NCBI GenBank assembly: GCA_964441235.1
Contig: CAYTUQ010000014.1
Span: 1 to 64,000 of the forward strand
Direction: 5' to 3'
Source: BS750m-G69 sp964441235
Lineage (GTDB): Bacteria; Fidelibacterota; UBA2242
DNA: 64,000 nucleotides
Made by a program: the position numbers and the translations under genes. How positions within the stretch are numbered: position 1 is the stretch's first letter; each line of letters starts with the position of its first letter. The notes under the pieces were generated by a model, which saw only the letters and a program-made list of their open reading frames with translations, was not told where the DNA came from and did no database searches. Below are positions 24,631-33,758 of this stretch, in pieces.

Positions 24631-25497
24631 GTGAAACGAGCTAACATTCATATCGGACCATATTATACATACCTTTCAATAATTGATGAAATTAATGAGA
24701 GTCAATCTATCCTTGTTCAAAAAAAGAAATTATCAAAATTTATTGCATTAGATTACGAAAGGTCTCCTGAAAATCAGGAAACTACCGAGCAAATCATAAC
24801 AAATTATTTAGAGGAAATAAAAAAATATAAGATAGAAAAAATTGATATTACTGCCGCATCATGCTTACAGAATTCACAATCACTTTCTAATTTAAGACTG
24901 TTTTTAAAAAACCAAAAAATAGGTGCTTTGCGATTATTAACTCCAGAAGATGAAGCAATTTCTATTACTAAACAAGTTTTGGACACAACGTCAACGTTTT
25001 TGATAATTTATGCAGGTGAAGGGAATTTTCAGTTAATTTCAGGATCAGGAAAAGAACCGCTCCTTTTTGTAAATCTTAACCTGGGGCTTTTCACAATAAC
25101 TTCCCATTTTATAAAAAACGACCCCCCGGAATCCGAAGAGATTATCAATCTTAGAGATTTCATTACAAAAGAGCTCGATAGATTTCAATTGATCAAAGTG
25201 CCCGAAAAAATAATAGCAATAAGTGATGCGGGTAGAATTCTTTATCAACTTTTGGAAAGTAAAGAATTAAAGAGTGAAAAAGAGCACACTTTCTTGAATT
25301 TTAATCACTTATACAAGTTCATTCCATCTATAACAAAAAATTACTTATCTAAAATAGAAGAGTACACTGGAATGGATTCTAATTATCTGCCTATAATTAT
25401 ATCAACCGCTATTCTTTTTGAACACCTGCTGGATCACTTTCAATTGAAAGAATTGGAAATTCAGCCTGTTCAATTCATGTTTACTAATGTGAAATGA
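24631..25497 (+). CDS. Degenerate Ppx/GppA-like actin-fold protein
   Basis: A 288-residue protein starting with GTG at 24631. Its blocks can be aligned by eye with the actin-fold domain of Ppx/GppA: N-terminal phosphate-loop region (ANIHIGPYYTYLSI), the TAA(x)R-type segment now TAASCLQNSQS, the PEDEA motif (TPEDEAISITKQVL), the second phosphate loop (FLIIYAGEGNFQLISG) and LNLGLFTITSHF. The acidic and Arg residues required for polyphosphate hydrolysis are changed at the first two sites. It is probably a pseudoenzyme that senses or binds nucleotide and works with the adjacent HD protein, 49 bases upstream. Assignment rests on my reading of motifs. Confidence 0.6.
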   Translation: MKRANIHIGPYYTYLSIIDEINESQSILVQKKKLSKFIALDYERSPENQETTEQIITNYLEEIKKYKIEKIDITAASCLQNSQSLSNLRLFLKNQKIGALRLLTPEDEAISITKQVLDTTSTFLIIYAGEGNFQLISGSGKEPLLFVNLNLGLFTITSHFIKNDPPESEEIINLRDFITKELDRFQLIKVPEKIIAISDAGRILYQLLESKELKSEKEHTFLNFNHLYKFIPSITKNYLSKIEEYTGMDSNYLPIIISTAILFEHLLDHFQLKELEIQPVQFMFTNVK

Positions 25498-25604
25498 GTT
25501 TTTCAGGGACGATTATATAATTTCATATTCCGTATGAATTGAAAAAGCAGTAAGAACCAAACATAAGAAATCATTTGAACCGGAAAAAGAAGTAGACTAA
25601 AAAT

Positions 25605-27056
25605 TTATTTGCCAAGTTCGTCGGTAATCCCCCGAAACTGCCCTAACGCCGCCTCGAGGTTATCCGCTATCTCAGACGCCAGCACATCCGGATCGGGCAG
25701 GTTCTCCATATCTTCCAGACTCTCATCCTTCAGCCAAAAGATGTCCAAACTGACTTTGTCTCGCTGCATTATTTCATCATACGTGAACGATTTGAATCGT
25801 TCAGATATCTTACGGGCATGACGGTTTTGGGGATTGTAGCATTTAACGAAGTCATCCAGATCGTCTTCTGTCAGTGGATTTGTCTTCAATGTAAAATGTT
25901 TATTCGTCCGCAGGTCATAAATCCACAGCTTATCAGTCCAGGCTTTTTCGCTGGCAGGTTTGCGGTCAAAGAAGATCACATTTGCCTTGACGCCCTGGGC
26001 ATAGAAAACACCCGTTGGAAGTCGAAGCAAAGTATGGACATCGTAATCGCTGAGCAGTTTGCGACGAACCGTTTCACCGGCGCCACCTTCGAATAAAACA
26101 TTATCAGGCACTACAACAGCAGCACGACCATTGATCTTCAGCAAGGATTTAATGTGCTGGACAAAGTTCAGCTGCTTATTGGATGTAGTTGCCCAGAAGT
26201 CCTGGCGTTCGTAGGTAATTGATTCCCGTATCGCTTTGCCGTCACCATTCACAATAGTGATACTGCTTTTCTTACCAAATGGTGGATTGGTAAGGACCAT
26301 ATCGTAGCGTTCGGTGCCGACCGATTCCAGTGAATCCTTAACAGCAATAGGACTCTCATCTCCACCGATCCCATGCAAATACAGATTCATGACACAAAGA
26401 CGAGCGACCGAGTCGGCAATTTCGATTCCATAGAGCGCTTCATGGCGTAGGTGTCGTTTCTGGTCTTTATCCAGTTTGTGATGATGGGAAATATAGTCAT
26501 GGGCGGAGATTAAAAAGCCACCGGTTCCACAAGCCGGGTCCATAATTGATATTCCCGGCTCAGGACGCATAACCTTAACAATTGCATTGATCAATGAACG
26601 TGGGGTGAAGTACTGACCGGCGCCACTCTTAACATCCTCAGCGTTTTTCTGTAATAATCCTTCGTAGGTTTCGCTTTTTACATCAACATCTAATCCAAGC
26701 CAGGTCTCGTCATCAATTAATCTGATTAATCGTCTTAGTTTTGCAGGGTCTTGTATTTTATTTTGTGATTTGCGGAAGATAACACCGATAATACTTGGTT
26801 CCTTCCCGAGTTTTTCTAATAGGTGTCGGTAGTGGATTTCCAGTTCATCACCGTCCTTATTCCGAAGGCTTTCCCAGCTGTATTCCGAGGGTACCCGGGA
26901 TTCACGATTAAAGGGTGGCTTCGTCTGTTCGTCGTCCATTTTCAGGAACATGAGATAAGTTAGTTGCTCGACATAATCACCGTAACTGACACCGTCGTCA
27001 CGGAGCACGTTGCAGTAGTTCCAGAGTTTCGATACTAATGTCGCTGCGTCGGTCAT
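25605..27056 (-). CDS. hsdM: Type I DNA methyltransferase subunit HsdM
   Basis: A 483-residue N6-adenine methyltransferase of type I restriction-modification. It has an N-terminal helical domain (LVSKLWNYCNVLRDDGVSYG, residues 7-26), the SAM motif DPACGTGG at 173-180 and the catalytic NPPF at 257-260. It is the last gene of the island; the Hsp70-like gene ends 16 bases upstream. hsdR is absent, and the only hsdS candidate is half-size and 9 kb upstream. The first 75 bases are repeated at 31804-31878 and the first 62 at 33790-33851. Methylation by this protein may mark self for the adjacent helicase/ATPase, an inference. Confidence 0.93.
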   Translation of the reverse strand: MTDAATLVSKLWNYCNVLRDDGVSYGDYVEQLTYLMFLKMDDEQTKPPFNRESRVPSEYSWESLRNKDGDELEIHYRHLLEKLGKEPSIIGVIFRKSQNKIQDPAKLRRLIRLIDDETWLGLDVDVKSETYEGLLQKNAEDVKSGAGQYFTPRSLINAIVKVMRPEPGISIMDPACGTGGFLISAHDYISHHHKLDKDQKRHLRHEALYGIEIADSVARLCVMNLYLHGIGGDESPIAVKDSLESVGTERYDMVLTNPPFGKKSSITIVNGDGKAIRESITYERQDFWATTSNKQLNFVQHIKSLLKINGRAAVVVPDNVLFEGGAGETVRRKLLSDYDVHTLLRLPTGVFYAQGVKANVIFFDRKPASEKAWTDKLWIYDLRTNKHFTLKTNPLTEDDLDDFVKCYNPQNRHARKISERFKSFTYDEIMQRDKVSLDIFWLKDESLEDMENLPDPDVLASEIADNLEAALGQFRGITDELGK

Positions 27057-27072
27057 AATATTATTCCCAATT

Positions 27073-28614
27073 TTATGTCATTTCTTTACTAGTGTATCGA
27101 TACGAATAGTCAACTGGGAATTCATATTTACTTATTGCTTCAATCGTCTCATGAGCTCTAATTTCTCCAATGTCAGTTTCTCGGAAACTTAATCCATAAG
27201 CTATATTAAACCTTAAAATGATACTTGGGGGTTGGTTTGGAATATTCAAATCAGGAGGTAGGGGTAATTTCTTAAATTCTGGATCCTCGATTCCACAATT
27301 ATTAATAAATGAAAATGCAGACTCTATTCCATTGTGAAAAAGATCAAGGCCACTTCCACCACCCGTCATAAAAACTGGAACCCCTGATTTCCACTCAGGA
27401 GCATTGGGATTTTGTTCCTTCTTTACCTTCAATACTACATTTCCAACTAAACTCCTAAATAATTTTGAAAAATCATTATCAGCACTTTGAAGATAATGAA
27501 TATATTGGTCGGGAATTATATTATACAAATTAAGCATAGGTCCAATAAATTCATCTTGTTTATAGTTTTTTTCTACAATCAATTTTGCTTCTGATGGTAG
27601 TAATTTTAACCGATTTTGAAATAGAATATGTACTCCCAGTCGTTTAATATCTGCCCATAGAATTGAGTATTTCGTTTCACCATCCCGTCGAAAAAGATTA
27701 AACATTGAAACATCTACCGTGCTTGCTCCAATATCAACTAATAGATACATACCATCTCTTCTCATACGAGATTTTGTGTATCCGATAACACCAGCTATTA
27801 TTTCGGGAAACGCATTTACAAAATCGGGATGAATAAGAGATTCGACTGGATTTACATCTTCAATACTCTTCATATTATTTATTCTTGATTTAATTGTATC
27901 AATGGACAGGTTTTTATCAAATGAAATTTCCCATCCAATCAAAGCCACAAATCTAAATAGACTCACTAACATATTATCGCTGAAATCCCTTGCTGGCATA
28001 CCAATATTAATCCGCCATAGAATTTTCTTATCACTGTATATATAGCCTAAATTTTGATAAAACCAGTCACGAATAATACTAAAAGCTATTGACAGATACG
28101 CTATGGTTACTTCAGTGTATGTTATATCTTTTACAGCATACTTATTAGAATAATCAATTAATTTGAGTTTAATATCATCAATTACAATATCACCATTTAG
28201 CAGATTGAAAGTGCCATCGTTTTTATAATATATCTTCGTTGGAAGCAAAAAAGTGTTTTTAATATATCCCAATTCAGCAAAATCAACAGCATATGCATTT
28301 TTTAAATGTGGGTCTCTAATAACAACCTTAGAGCAAGATGTGCCTAAGTCAAATCCTATTACAACTTCATGTTCACTTAATTCCCGGTCTTCTGATAATG
28401 TAGATTTTTCTTCATTTAATTCTTTTATCTGTATTTCTCTACTTTCCCTTTCTTTCTCTACATAATCAACTTCAACCTCGATATGTTCGATAAGTTCGGA
28501 TTTTAAATCCTTTTGTCGAATTTCTCCAACTCGCTCTATTTCATCAACCTTTTCGCTCATTTTAGGTTTGAGAAATTCAATTAATTTGCGGAATATATTT
28601 AGACGTAGTTTCAT
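27073..28614 (-). CDS. Hsp70/actin-like ATPase of the defence island
   Basis: A 513-residue actin-fold protein. Residues 20-80 form a charged coiled-coil-like N-terminal extension; then come phosphate loop 1 (VVIGFDLGTSCSK, DLGTS at 89-93), phosphate loop 2 (LLVDIGASTVDV, DIGAS at 294-298) and the adenosine motif (FMTGGGSG, 417-422). No Hsp70 substrate-binding domain follows. The gene lies 21 bases after the SNF2-helicase gene and 16 before hsdM, so helicase, ATPase and methylase form one unit. This resembles the helicase-methylase-ATPase defence arrangement that I recall from PADLOC as Hma; membership needs a profile search. Confidence 0.8.
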   Translation of the reverse strand: MKLRLNIFRKLIEFLKPKMSEKVDEIERVGEIRQKDLKSELIEHIEVEVDYVEKERESREIQIKELNEEKSTLSEDRELSEHEVVIGFDLGTSCSKVVIRDPHLKNAYAVDFAELGYIKNTFLLPTKIYYKNDGTFNLLNGDIVIDDIKLKLIDYSNKYAVKDITYTEVTIAYLSIAFSIIRDWFYQNLGYIYSDKKILWRINIGMPARDFSDNMLVSLFRFVALIGWEISFDKNLSIDTIKSRINNMKSIEDVNPVESLIHPDFVNAFPEIIAGVIGYTKSRMRRDGMYLLVDIGASTVDVSMFNLFRRDGETKYSILWADIKRLGVHILFQNRLKLLPSEAKLIVEKNYKQDEFIGPMLNLYNIIPDQYIHYLQSADNDFSKLFRSLVGNVVLKVKKEQNPNAPEWKSGVPVFMTGGGSGLDLFHNGIESAFSFINNCGIEDPEFKKLPLPPDLNIPNQPPSIILRFNIAYGLSFRETDIGEIRAHETIEAISKYEFPVDYSYRYTSKEMT

Positions 28615-28635
28615 ATTATTGTCATTGTATCCATT

Positions 28636-31600
28636 TTAATATACTTTAATCAACCCAATGCAAACATCTGTGCGGTGATATCTAAGTTTTCTTTGCTCAT
28701 CGATTCTAATTAATTGCCGTTTAACTCTACTTCTCAGTTTATTAATTTTCCCTTCAGTAGCTTTAACAAGTGATAACCGACCTGCTGCTTTATGACCCAT
28801 TTTAATATTATCTAACATTTCAAGCTGTTTATCCCGATGAGCTTTGAGTGATTTCTCCTGAATATCCGCTCTGTCGTTGTTCTCATTCTGAATTTTTTGT
28901 ACGAATTCCTTGTATTTATCATCAGCTTCAACCAAACAGTTATTTACTATCTCTATTGCTTTGTTTAAATCAGTTTCTTGCTTTACTGTTAGCCAATCGT
29001 TTCCCTCCAAGGAGGCTGTTACAATTAACTTTTCTGCCAATTCAGATTTCAGTGTTATTTGATTATCTTGATAAGATTTAACTGCAAAATATAGTCTTTC
29101 AATGTCTCTAATACCCTCTAATGACCAAAGTTGTATAGTAAATACATATATATCTTTTTTAATATTTGGTATTTGAATGTGCTTTATCTGAGCACCAACA
29201 GGTGAATAGTATTTCTCTCCTGATTGCTTTATTTTATCACTGACAAATCGAATTAATGGATGAAACTGACTTATGATTTCCAAGTTTGGATTAATATTTC
29301 TCATAGATTTATTAAGAAAACGGCATTTCATTCTATTAACACTTATGCTTGTTAATCGAGTTTGTCCATATAATTTATACTTTTGTATATATAATTCTAA
29401 ATCGTATTTGGCTTTATCGGATAATCTTACATCAAATAGAAGTTCATCTGTATTAATTTGCACAAACTCACTTCCTTCATACGTTTTATCAAAGAAATCT
29501 CGCACAAACACCCATAAATCAGTACTTGATATTGTTCGTTGTAGTTCCTTTGCGGCTTGGACTTGGTGTAATATATAATCACCATGTGCGATAAGATTAC
29601 TTGCTTCGTTTTCTAAATTCTCTTCTTGCAATCGTCGGTTAGCAATCGCTTGTTCTGTCTGAGCAATCATCTGCTCTTCCTGCTCTTTGGTTAATTGTTT
29701 GCTTAAAAGTTCCCATGTTAAATGCTGGATTTGTTCTCCTATTATTGCTTCCAAATCACCCAGAGACCGCTTGAAAATATCAAGGCGCTCATACAGACGA
29801 TGAAAGATTCGTTCATCAATCGTATTCTCATAAAATAAGTTCCATATAGATATGTTTTTTGATTCTTGCCCTAATCGGTCAATTCTACCAATACGTTGTT
29901 CAATCTTCATCGGGTTCCACGGTAAGTCATAATTAATTAATACCTTTGAAAATTGTAAGTCTACACCTTCACTTGCAACTTCAGATGACAGAAGTACATT
30001 CGGACCACCAGTTTCACTGAACTTATTAATAATATCATATTTATTATAGCCAGATCCACCCATAAGTGTTTTACATTTAACACCATCGAGACTCAGCCGA
30101 CGTTCAAGATATTTCAAAGTTGATTTGAAATAAGCAAATAACACAATCTTATCTTTAGGATGTTTACGCAGGTGGTTTGTAATTACTTCTTTAAGTCTTA
30201 TATATTTCGAATCATTATCATACAATAACTTCAAATCTCCAAGTTCTGTAGCATTATCAATCAACATCCGGGTGAGCGGTCCAATTTCTTCATTTCTTTC
30301 ATGATCTAATCCAAAATCTTCATAAATTTGGTCAAGATCAGGAGTTGACCTATTCAACCATGATTCAAGTGCAGCAGGCATAGAGCTTGACATTTCGCGT
30401 TGTGGCATAACAGTTAAAAAACCTTCGTTCCCTATATTTCTTCTTGCATAATCACGAACAAGTTTAGTAACTCTATAGTAAAATTCTTCTTCTACTTCCG
30501 TCATTGGTATAATTTCCGGATAAACCTCTCGAATAACACGGAATTCTTTCACGTCTCTCTTACGAGTACGATTTACAACATGACTGAGTAAGTTTATCCT
30601 TTCAAGTCGGTCGCCTAATTCTGCGCGTTTATCTAGGTTATTGAATTCATCCGTTTCAGGTAAATTTAGGATTAATTCCTTTAATTGACGGTTTTCATTT
30701 AAATATGGATGGTCTAATGAGTTCTGTAATAATTTTTTCAATGTTGTTAACGCGATATCTGGATGCTCTTTTTTAGGATTATATCTAAGTACTAATTCTC
30801 TGGCGTTAATCAGTGGCTCATTAGCCTTTAGAATTTCATCAAAAACTATCGGTTGATAAAAAGTGTTTTCATCGATCATATTGAGCAATTGATATAGATC
30901 CAGACTTCTTAAATGAATTGGCGTAGCAGATAGTAATACAACAAAATCAGAAACAGCTGCCAGCAAAAAACCTAACTTTGAAGTCATACTTTCTGGATTT
31001 CGAAGATAATGAGCTTCATCAATTATTAGTAAATCAATTAGTGGTTCCTCATACTCGTTTTCTTTAAGAAATCTTGCCAATCGAGAAGCATTATAAGGAG
31101 AGTCATCCTTATCCCAACCTCTGCGAGGTCGGAGTCCTTGCATACTTCCGATACATGCAAAATCCAAACGATTTCCTGACCTATAATCTTTTAAATGTCT
31201 TAAGGTATCTTTTGCATTTATTATTTGTGCATCGATTCCAAACTTATCCAATAACTCATATTGCCATTTTGGTTGTAACATTGCAGGACACAATACCATT
31301 AAGCGTCGAGACTCAAATCGACTTCTAAGTTCAGTCCATATTAATCCTGCTTCAATAGTTTTACCTAAACCGACCTCATCAGCTATTAATATGCCACCAC
31401 TTGGAGAATCTATAAAATTCAACACAGGTTTAAATTGAAACGGGTAAAAATCAGTATTTGTAGTATCCATACTATAAATAAGATTTGCTAATCTACCATT
31501 TAAACGAATATATGTTAGATGACCTCTTAAGTCTCTTACTCGTCCAATCCTTCCTGTTTGTAACAGATCGATTGGATCTTCAGATTGTTGTATAACAATT

Positions 31601-31746
31601 TCCAAAATTGATTCAAGTTCAAAGGTCGTATCATCAGGGAAGACAACTTGATAATAAATTCTGTCACCTCTCTCTCTTGTCTTACCCGTAATGACTCCTA
31701 CCCGGCCTGGATCGACTTTTAAGCGAACTCTTGTACCTGGCTGCAT
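28636..31746 (-). CDS. SNF2/RapA-type helicase of the defence island
   Basis: A 1036-residue superfamily 2 DNA translocase. An N-terminal SH3-like segment (TRVRLKVDPGRVGVITG) precedes the helicase core: Walker A ADEVGLGKT (122-130), DEAH box 243-246, LLSATPIH, and the C-terminal RecA lobe with SSEVASEGVDLQF and EQRIGRIDRLGQ. A long helical C-terminal region follows (about 680-1036, with coiled-coil-like stretches). SNF2-type helicases without a nuclease domain occur in DISARM-like and other methylase-linked defence loci. The start is set by AGGTGA upstream of ATG at 31746; that AGGTGA overlaps the stop of a leader ORF made of an hsdM 5' fragment. Confidence 0.9.
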   Translation of the reverse strand: MQPGTRVRLKVDPGRVGVITGKTRERGDRIYYQVVFPDDTTFELESILEIVIQQSEDPIDLLQTGRIGRVRDLRGHLTYIRLNGRLANLIYSMDTTNTDFYPFQFKPVLNFIDSPSGGILIADEVGLGKTIEAGLIWTELRSRFESRRLMVLCPAMLQPKWQYELLDKFGIDAQIINAKDTLRHLKDYRSGNRLDFACIGSMQGLRPRRGWDKDDSPYNASRLARFLKENEYEEPLIDLLIIDEAHYLRNPESMTSKLGFLLAAVSDFVVLLSATPIHLRSLDLYQLLNMIDENTFYQPIVFDEILKANEPLINARELVLRYNPKKEHPDIALTTLKKLLQNSLDHPYLNENRQLKELILNLPETDEFNNLDKRAELGDRLERINLLSHVVNRTRKRDVKEFRVIREVYPEIIPMTEVEEEFYYRVTKLVRDYARRNIGNEGFLTVMPQREMSSSMPAALESWLNRSTPDLDQIYEDFGLDHERNEEIGPLTRMLIDNATELGDLKLLYDNDSKYIRLKEVITNHLRKHPKDKIVLFAYFKSTLKYLERRLSLDGVKCKTLMGGSGYNKYDIINKFSETGGPNVLLSSEVASEGVDLQFSKVLINYDLPWNPMKIEQRIGRIDRLGQESKNISIWNLFYENTIDERIFHRLYERLDIFKRSLGDLEAIIGEQIQHLTWELLSKQLTKEQEEQMIAQTEQAIANRRLQEENLENEASNLIAHGDYILHQVQAAKELQRTISSTDLWVFVRDFFDKTYEGSEFVQINTDELLFDVRLSDKAKYDLELYIQKYKLYGQTRLTSISVNRMKCRFLNKSMRNINPNLEIISQFHPLIRFVSDKIKQSGEKYYSPVGAQIKHIQIPNIKKDIYVFTIQLWSLEGIRDIERLYFAVKSYQDNQITLKSELAEKLIVTASLEGNDWLTVKQETDLNKAIEIVNNCLVEADDKYKEFVQKIQNENNDRADIQEKSLKAHRDKQLEMLDNIKMGHKAAGRLSLVKATEGKINKLRSRVKRQLIRIDEQRKLRYHRTDVCIGLIKVY

Positions 31747-31752
31747 ATTATT

Positions 31753-31878
31753 TCACCTAATATTATTATTGTAAATATTTTTTATGTAGCATCTGCAAAA
31801 AATGTAACTGACACCGTCGTCACGGAGCACGTTGCAATAGTTCCAGAGTTTTGATACTAATGTTGCTGCTTCGGTCAT
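31753..31878 (-). pseudogene. hsdM 5' fragment 2, leader ORF before helicase
   Basis: From ATG at 31878 (two bases after the abiEii TAA) the first 25 codons repeat hsdM nearly exactly (MTEAATLVSKLWNYCNVLRD, then DGVSY); 71 of 75 bases at 31804-31878 match 26982-27056. Unrelated sequence then adds 16 codons to TGA at 31753. The stop is six bases from the helicase ATG, so this peptide could couple translation of AbiEii to the helicase gene. It marks the junction between the AbiE module and the helicase module. Confidence 0.8.
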
Positions 31879-31880
31879 AT

Positions 31881-32687
31881 TTATTGTATTCCTATTTTGG
31901 GATTCATCACTGAAAAGAGATTCTTTTTCAGATAATCAAAGGACTGTTTTATGTCATAATCAATCCCGGGACGGATCAGTCCGGCAATATCATTCCGAAA
32001 ATCAGGATCGGAAATCTTATCGTGAACATTGTCAATGAATTCTTCTTTCAGGATCGTTAATTCATTGTGCCTGATAAATGCATCAAAGGACTGTAATACC
32101 CGCGCCATATCGATAGCCCGATGATTCAGGCTGTACCAGAGGTCGAACAGATCGCGTCCCTTTTTACGCTGGAACAATGCCCGCATTTTTGAACCCAGCA
32201 GTTCTTCAATCGAATATGTAACCAGATTGCCCTGACCGGCAAACCAACGTGATTCAACTTTATATGGTACAGATTGATAACCATAAACCGTAAAATGCTC
32301 CCGGCAATTGATTTCGATTTTTAAACGTAGTTGTTCTGTTGGAGGCGTTTCAGATTCAAAGCGATAGATTAGAGTAGTATTCCGCTTTTTTCTCTTACGA
32401 ATCGGTTCACCGAGGTAATGGAGCACTTCCCGAAACCGATCGATGGTCTCACCAACAGGTTCGGCGTTCATCTGAACCAAGTCAATATCTTCAGAATAGC
32501 GGGCTGCCGGTGGTAGAAAAAGTTTGTGTAAAGCAGTGCCGCCGCGAAAAGCTACTTTCTGACTGAGAATAGGATCATTGAAAATATCAATTACCGCTCG
32601 GCTTATGATCAGGTCCTGCTCGATCATCTCAGGAGATCGCCACGGTGCGATACTGCGCCATGCATCTATAAAAGGCCGGGGAATCAT
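31881..32687 (-). CDS. abiEii: AbiEii nucleotidyltransferase toxin
   Basis: A 268-residue toxin of the type IV AbiE system, a DNA polymerase-beta-like nucleotidyltransferase. Motif I is FRGGTALHK (48-55) and the metal-binding acidic pair is in SEDIDL (65-70); downstream the family segments LRLKIEIN and SIEELLGSKMRALFQRKKGRDLFDLW are intact. Characterised relatives transfer NTPs to tRNA and arrest growth, protecting the population from phage. The start overlaps the abiEi stop by four bases (ATGA). It ends two bases before an hsdM-derived start codon. Confidence 0.93.
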   Translation of the reverse strand: MIPRPFIDAWRSIAPWRSPEMIEQDLIISRAVIDIFNDPILSQKVAFRGGTALHKLFLPPAARYSEDIDLVQMNAEPVGETIDRFREVLHYLGEPIRKRKKRNTTLIYRFESETPPTEQLRLKIEINCREHFTVYGYQSVPYKVESRWFAGQGNLVTYSIEELLGSKMRALFQRKKGRDLFDLWYSLNHRAIDMARVLQSFDAFIRHNELTILKEEFIDNVHDKISDPDFRNDIAGLIRPGIDYDIKQSFDYLKKNLFSVMNPKIGIQ

Positions 32688-33493
32688 AAATCCGTCTCAA
32701 TTTGAGTATTCACGTTGATCTTCCATCGGTTTCTGGATTTGCTGGAAGTTCCTTTCTTAGCGGTATGTAATAGATTATGACGTTTGATTTTGCTTTTTAC
32801 AACTTCATACAATCTGTCTGCCAAAGACTGAAATTCCAATTCATATTCCATAAGATAACCGAGTCTTTGCAGTATGGCCATTGGAACACTGTCGTCAATT
32901 ATTTCCCGGAACTTTGCCGGATCTATGACTTCGCACAATTCCTGGAGCACGGTTGCTACCCGATTCATTCCACCAATACGATTGATATAAAGTAACAAAT
33001 CGATTGCAGTCAATTCCGGTGATGAAACATCAACATACCCGGCAAGGGTCTTTTTTGAGATCAGCCCGGCAGCTGGTATTTTCGATTTCATCAAAAAGTT
33101 AATCTTTACACCACCCGCGAGCAAAGGACGCAGAACCGGCCTGACAGTAATTACATAGGATTCCTGGGGCTGCTGGTGGGCTGCGCCATGCAGTGCCGCT
33201 GCGCTTAAAAGCCCGACATAATAGGGTTTATTCAGATGATTCATTAAATCATCAATAAACTGGATAGCTGGAAGTACGCCATGAGCAGAGTATTCCGGTG
33301 GAACGATTATATAAAACCCCTTATGGACGGATAGAACACGTCCCTTTTTCCGGAGTCGTTGCAATCCAATCTTAATGGCATTCTCTGACACCTTAAAATA
33401 CGATTTCACCTCTGCTAATGTAAAGGTATATCGTCCCTTAGACCGCAATTGGTCTATATATTTATCCAGATAATTATAATTCAAGTGTTCCAT
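32684..33493 (-). CDS. abiEi: AbiEi antitoxin/transcriptional autorepressor
   Basis: A 269-residue AbiEi: N-terminal winged helix (FTLAEVKSYFKVSENAIKIG, LQRLRKKGRVLSVHKGFYII) followed by the C-terminal antitoxin domain (GLLSAAALHGAAHQQPQ, VDVSSPELTAIDLLLYI). Relatives neutralise AbiEii and repress the operon by binding inverted repeats. GGTGATAA precedes the ATG. Two imperfect ~54-base repeats with CGTTTGC..GCAAA arms lie upstream (33500-33553 and 33703-33758), the nearer one close to the ribosome-binding site, fitting autorepression. Confidence 0.93.
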   Translation of the reverse strand: MEHLNYNYLDKYIDQLRSKGRYTFTLAEVKSYFKVSENAIKIGLQRLRKKGRVLSVHKGFYIIVPPEYSAHGVLPAIQFIDDLMNHLNKPYYVGLLSAAALHGAAHQQPQESYVITVRPVLRPLLAGGVKINFLMKSKIPAAGLISKKTLAGYVDVSSPELTAIDLLLYINRIGGMNRVATVLQELCEVIDPAKFREIIDDSVPMAILQRLGYLMEYELEFQSLADRLYEVVKSKIKRHNLLHTAKKGTSSKSRNRWKINVNTQIETDL

Positions 33494-33499
33494 TTATCA

Positions 33500-33758
33500 C
33501 CATATAACGTTTCGTTTGCGTAAAGTATCACTTTGTGACTATTATTGCAAATGAAATGTCATGTATCACAGAGAATAACAATTAAATTCACGATAACATA
33601 CCTCATGTTAACGTGCGTTACAAGTGTTAATATAAAGTGTTTTTATGCAATAGTTATCACGGAACGATAATTCCTGCAATAAATTACTCACGGAATCCAT
33701 AGCCATTTATAACGCCTCGTTTGCAATACCTATAACATTGTGACCATTAACGCAAACT
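33500..33758. promoter_or_regulatory. Duplicated operator-like repeats before abiE
   Basis: Segment A (33500-33553) and segment B (33703-33758) align over about 54 bases: CCAT(TT)ATAACG, then TCGTTTGC, TTGTGAC(T/C)ATTA and finally GCAAA. Within each, CGTTTGC and GCAAA(C/T)G form an inverted repeat about 35 bases apart. The rest of the 150-base interval is AT-rich with further ACGTGCGTTA-type words. These are candidate AbiEi binding sites. Segment B extends into the short leader ORF that follows the KAP gene. Confidence 0.5.
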
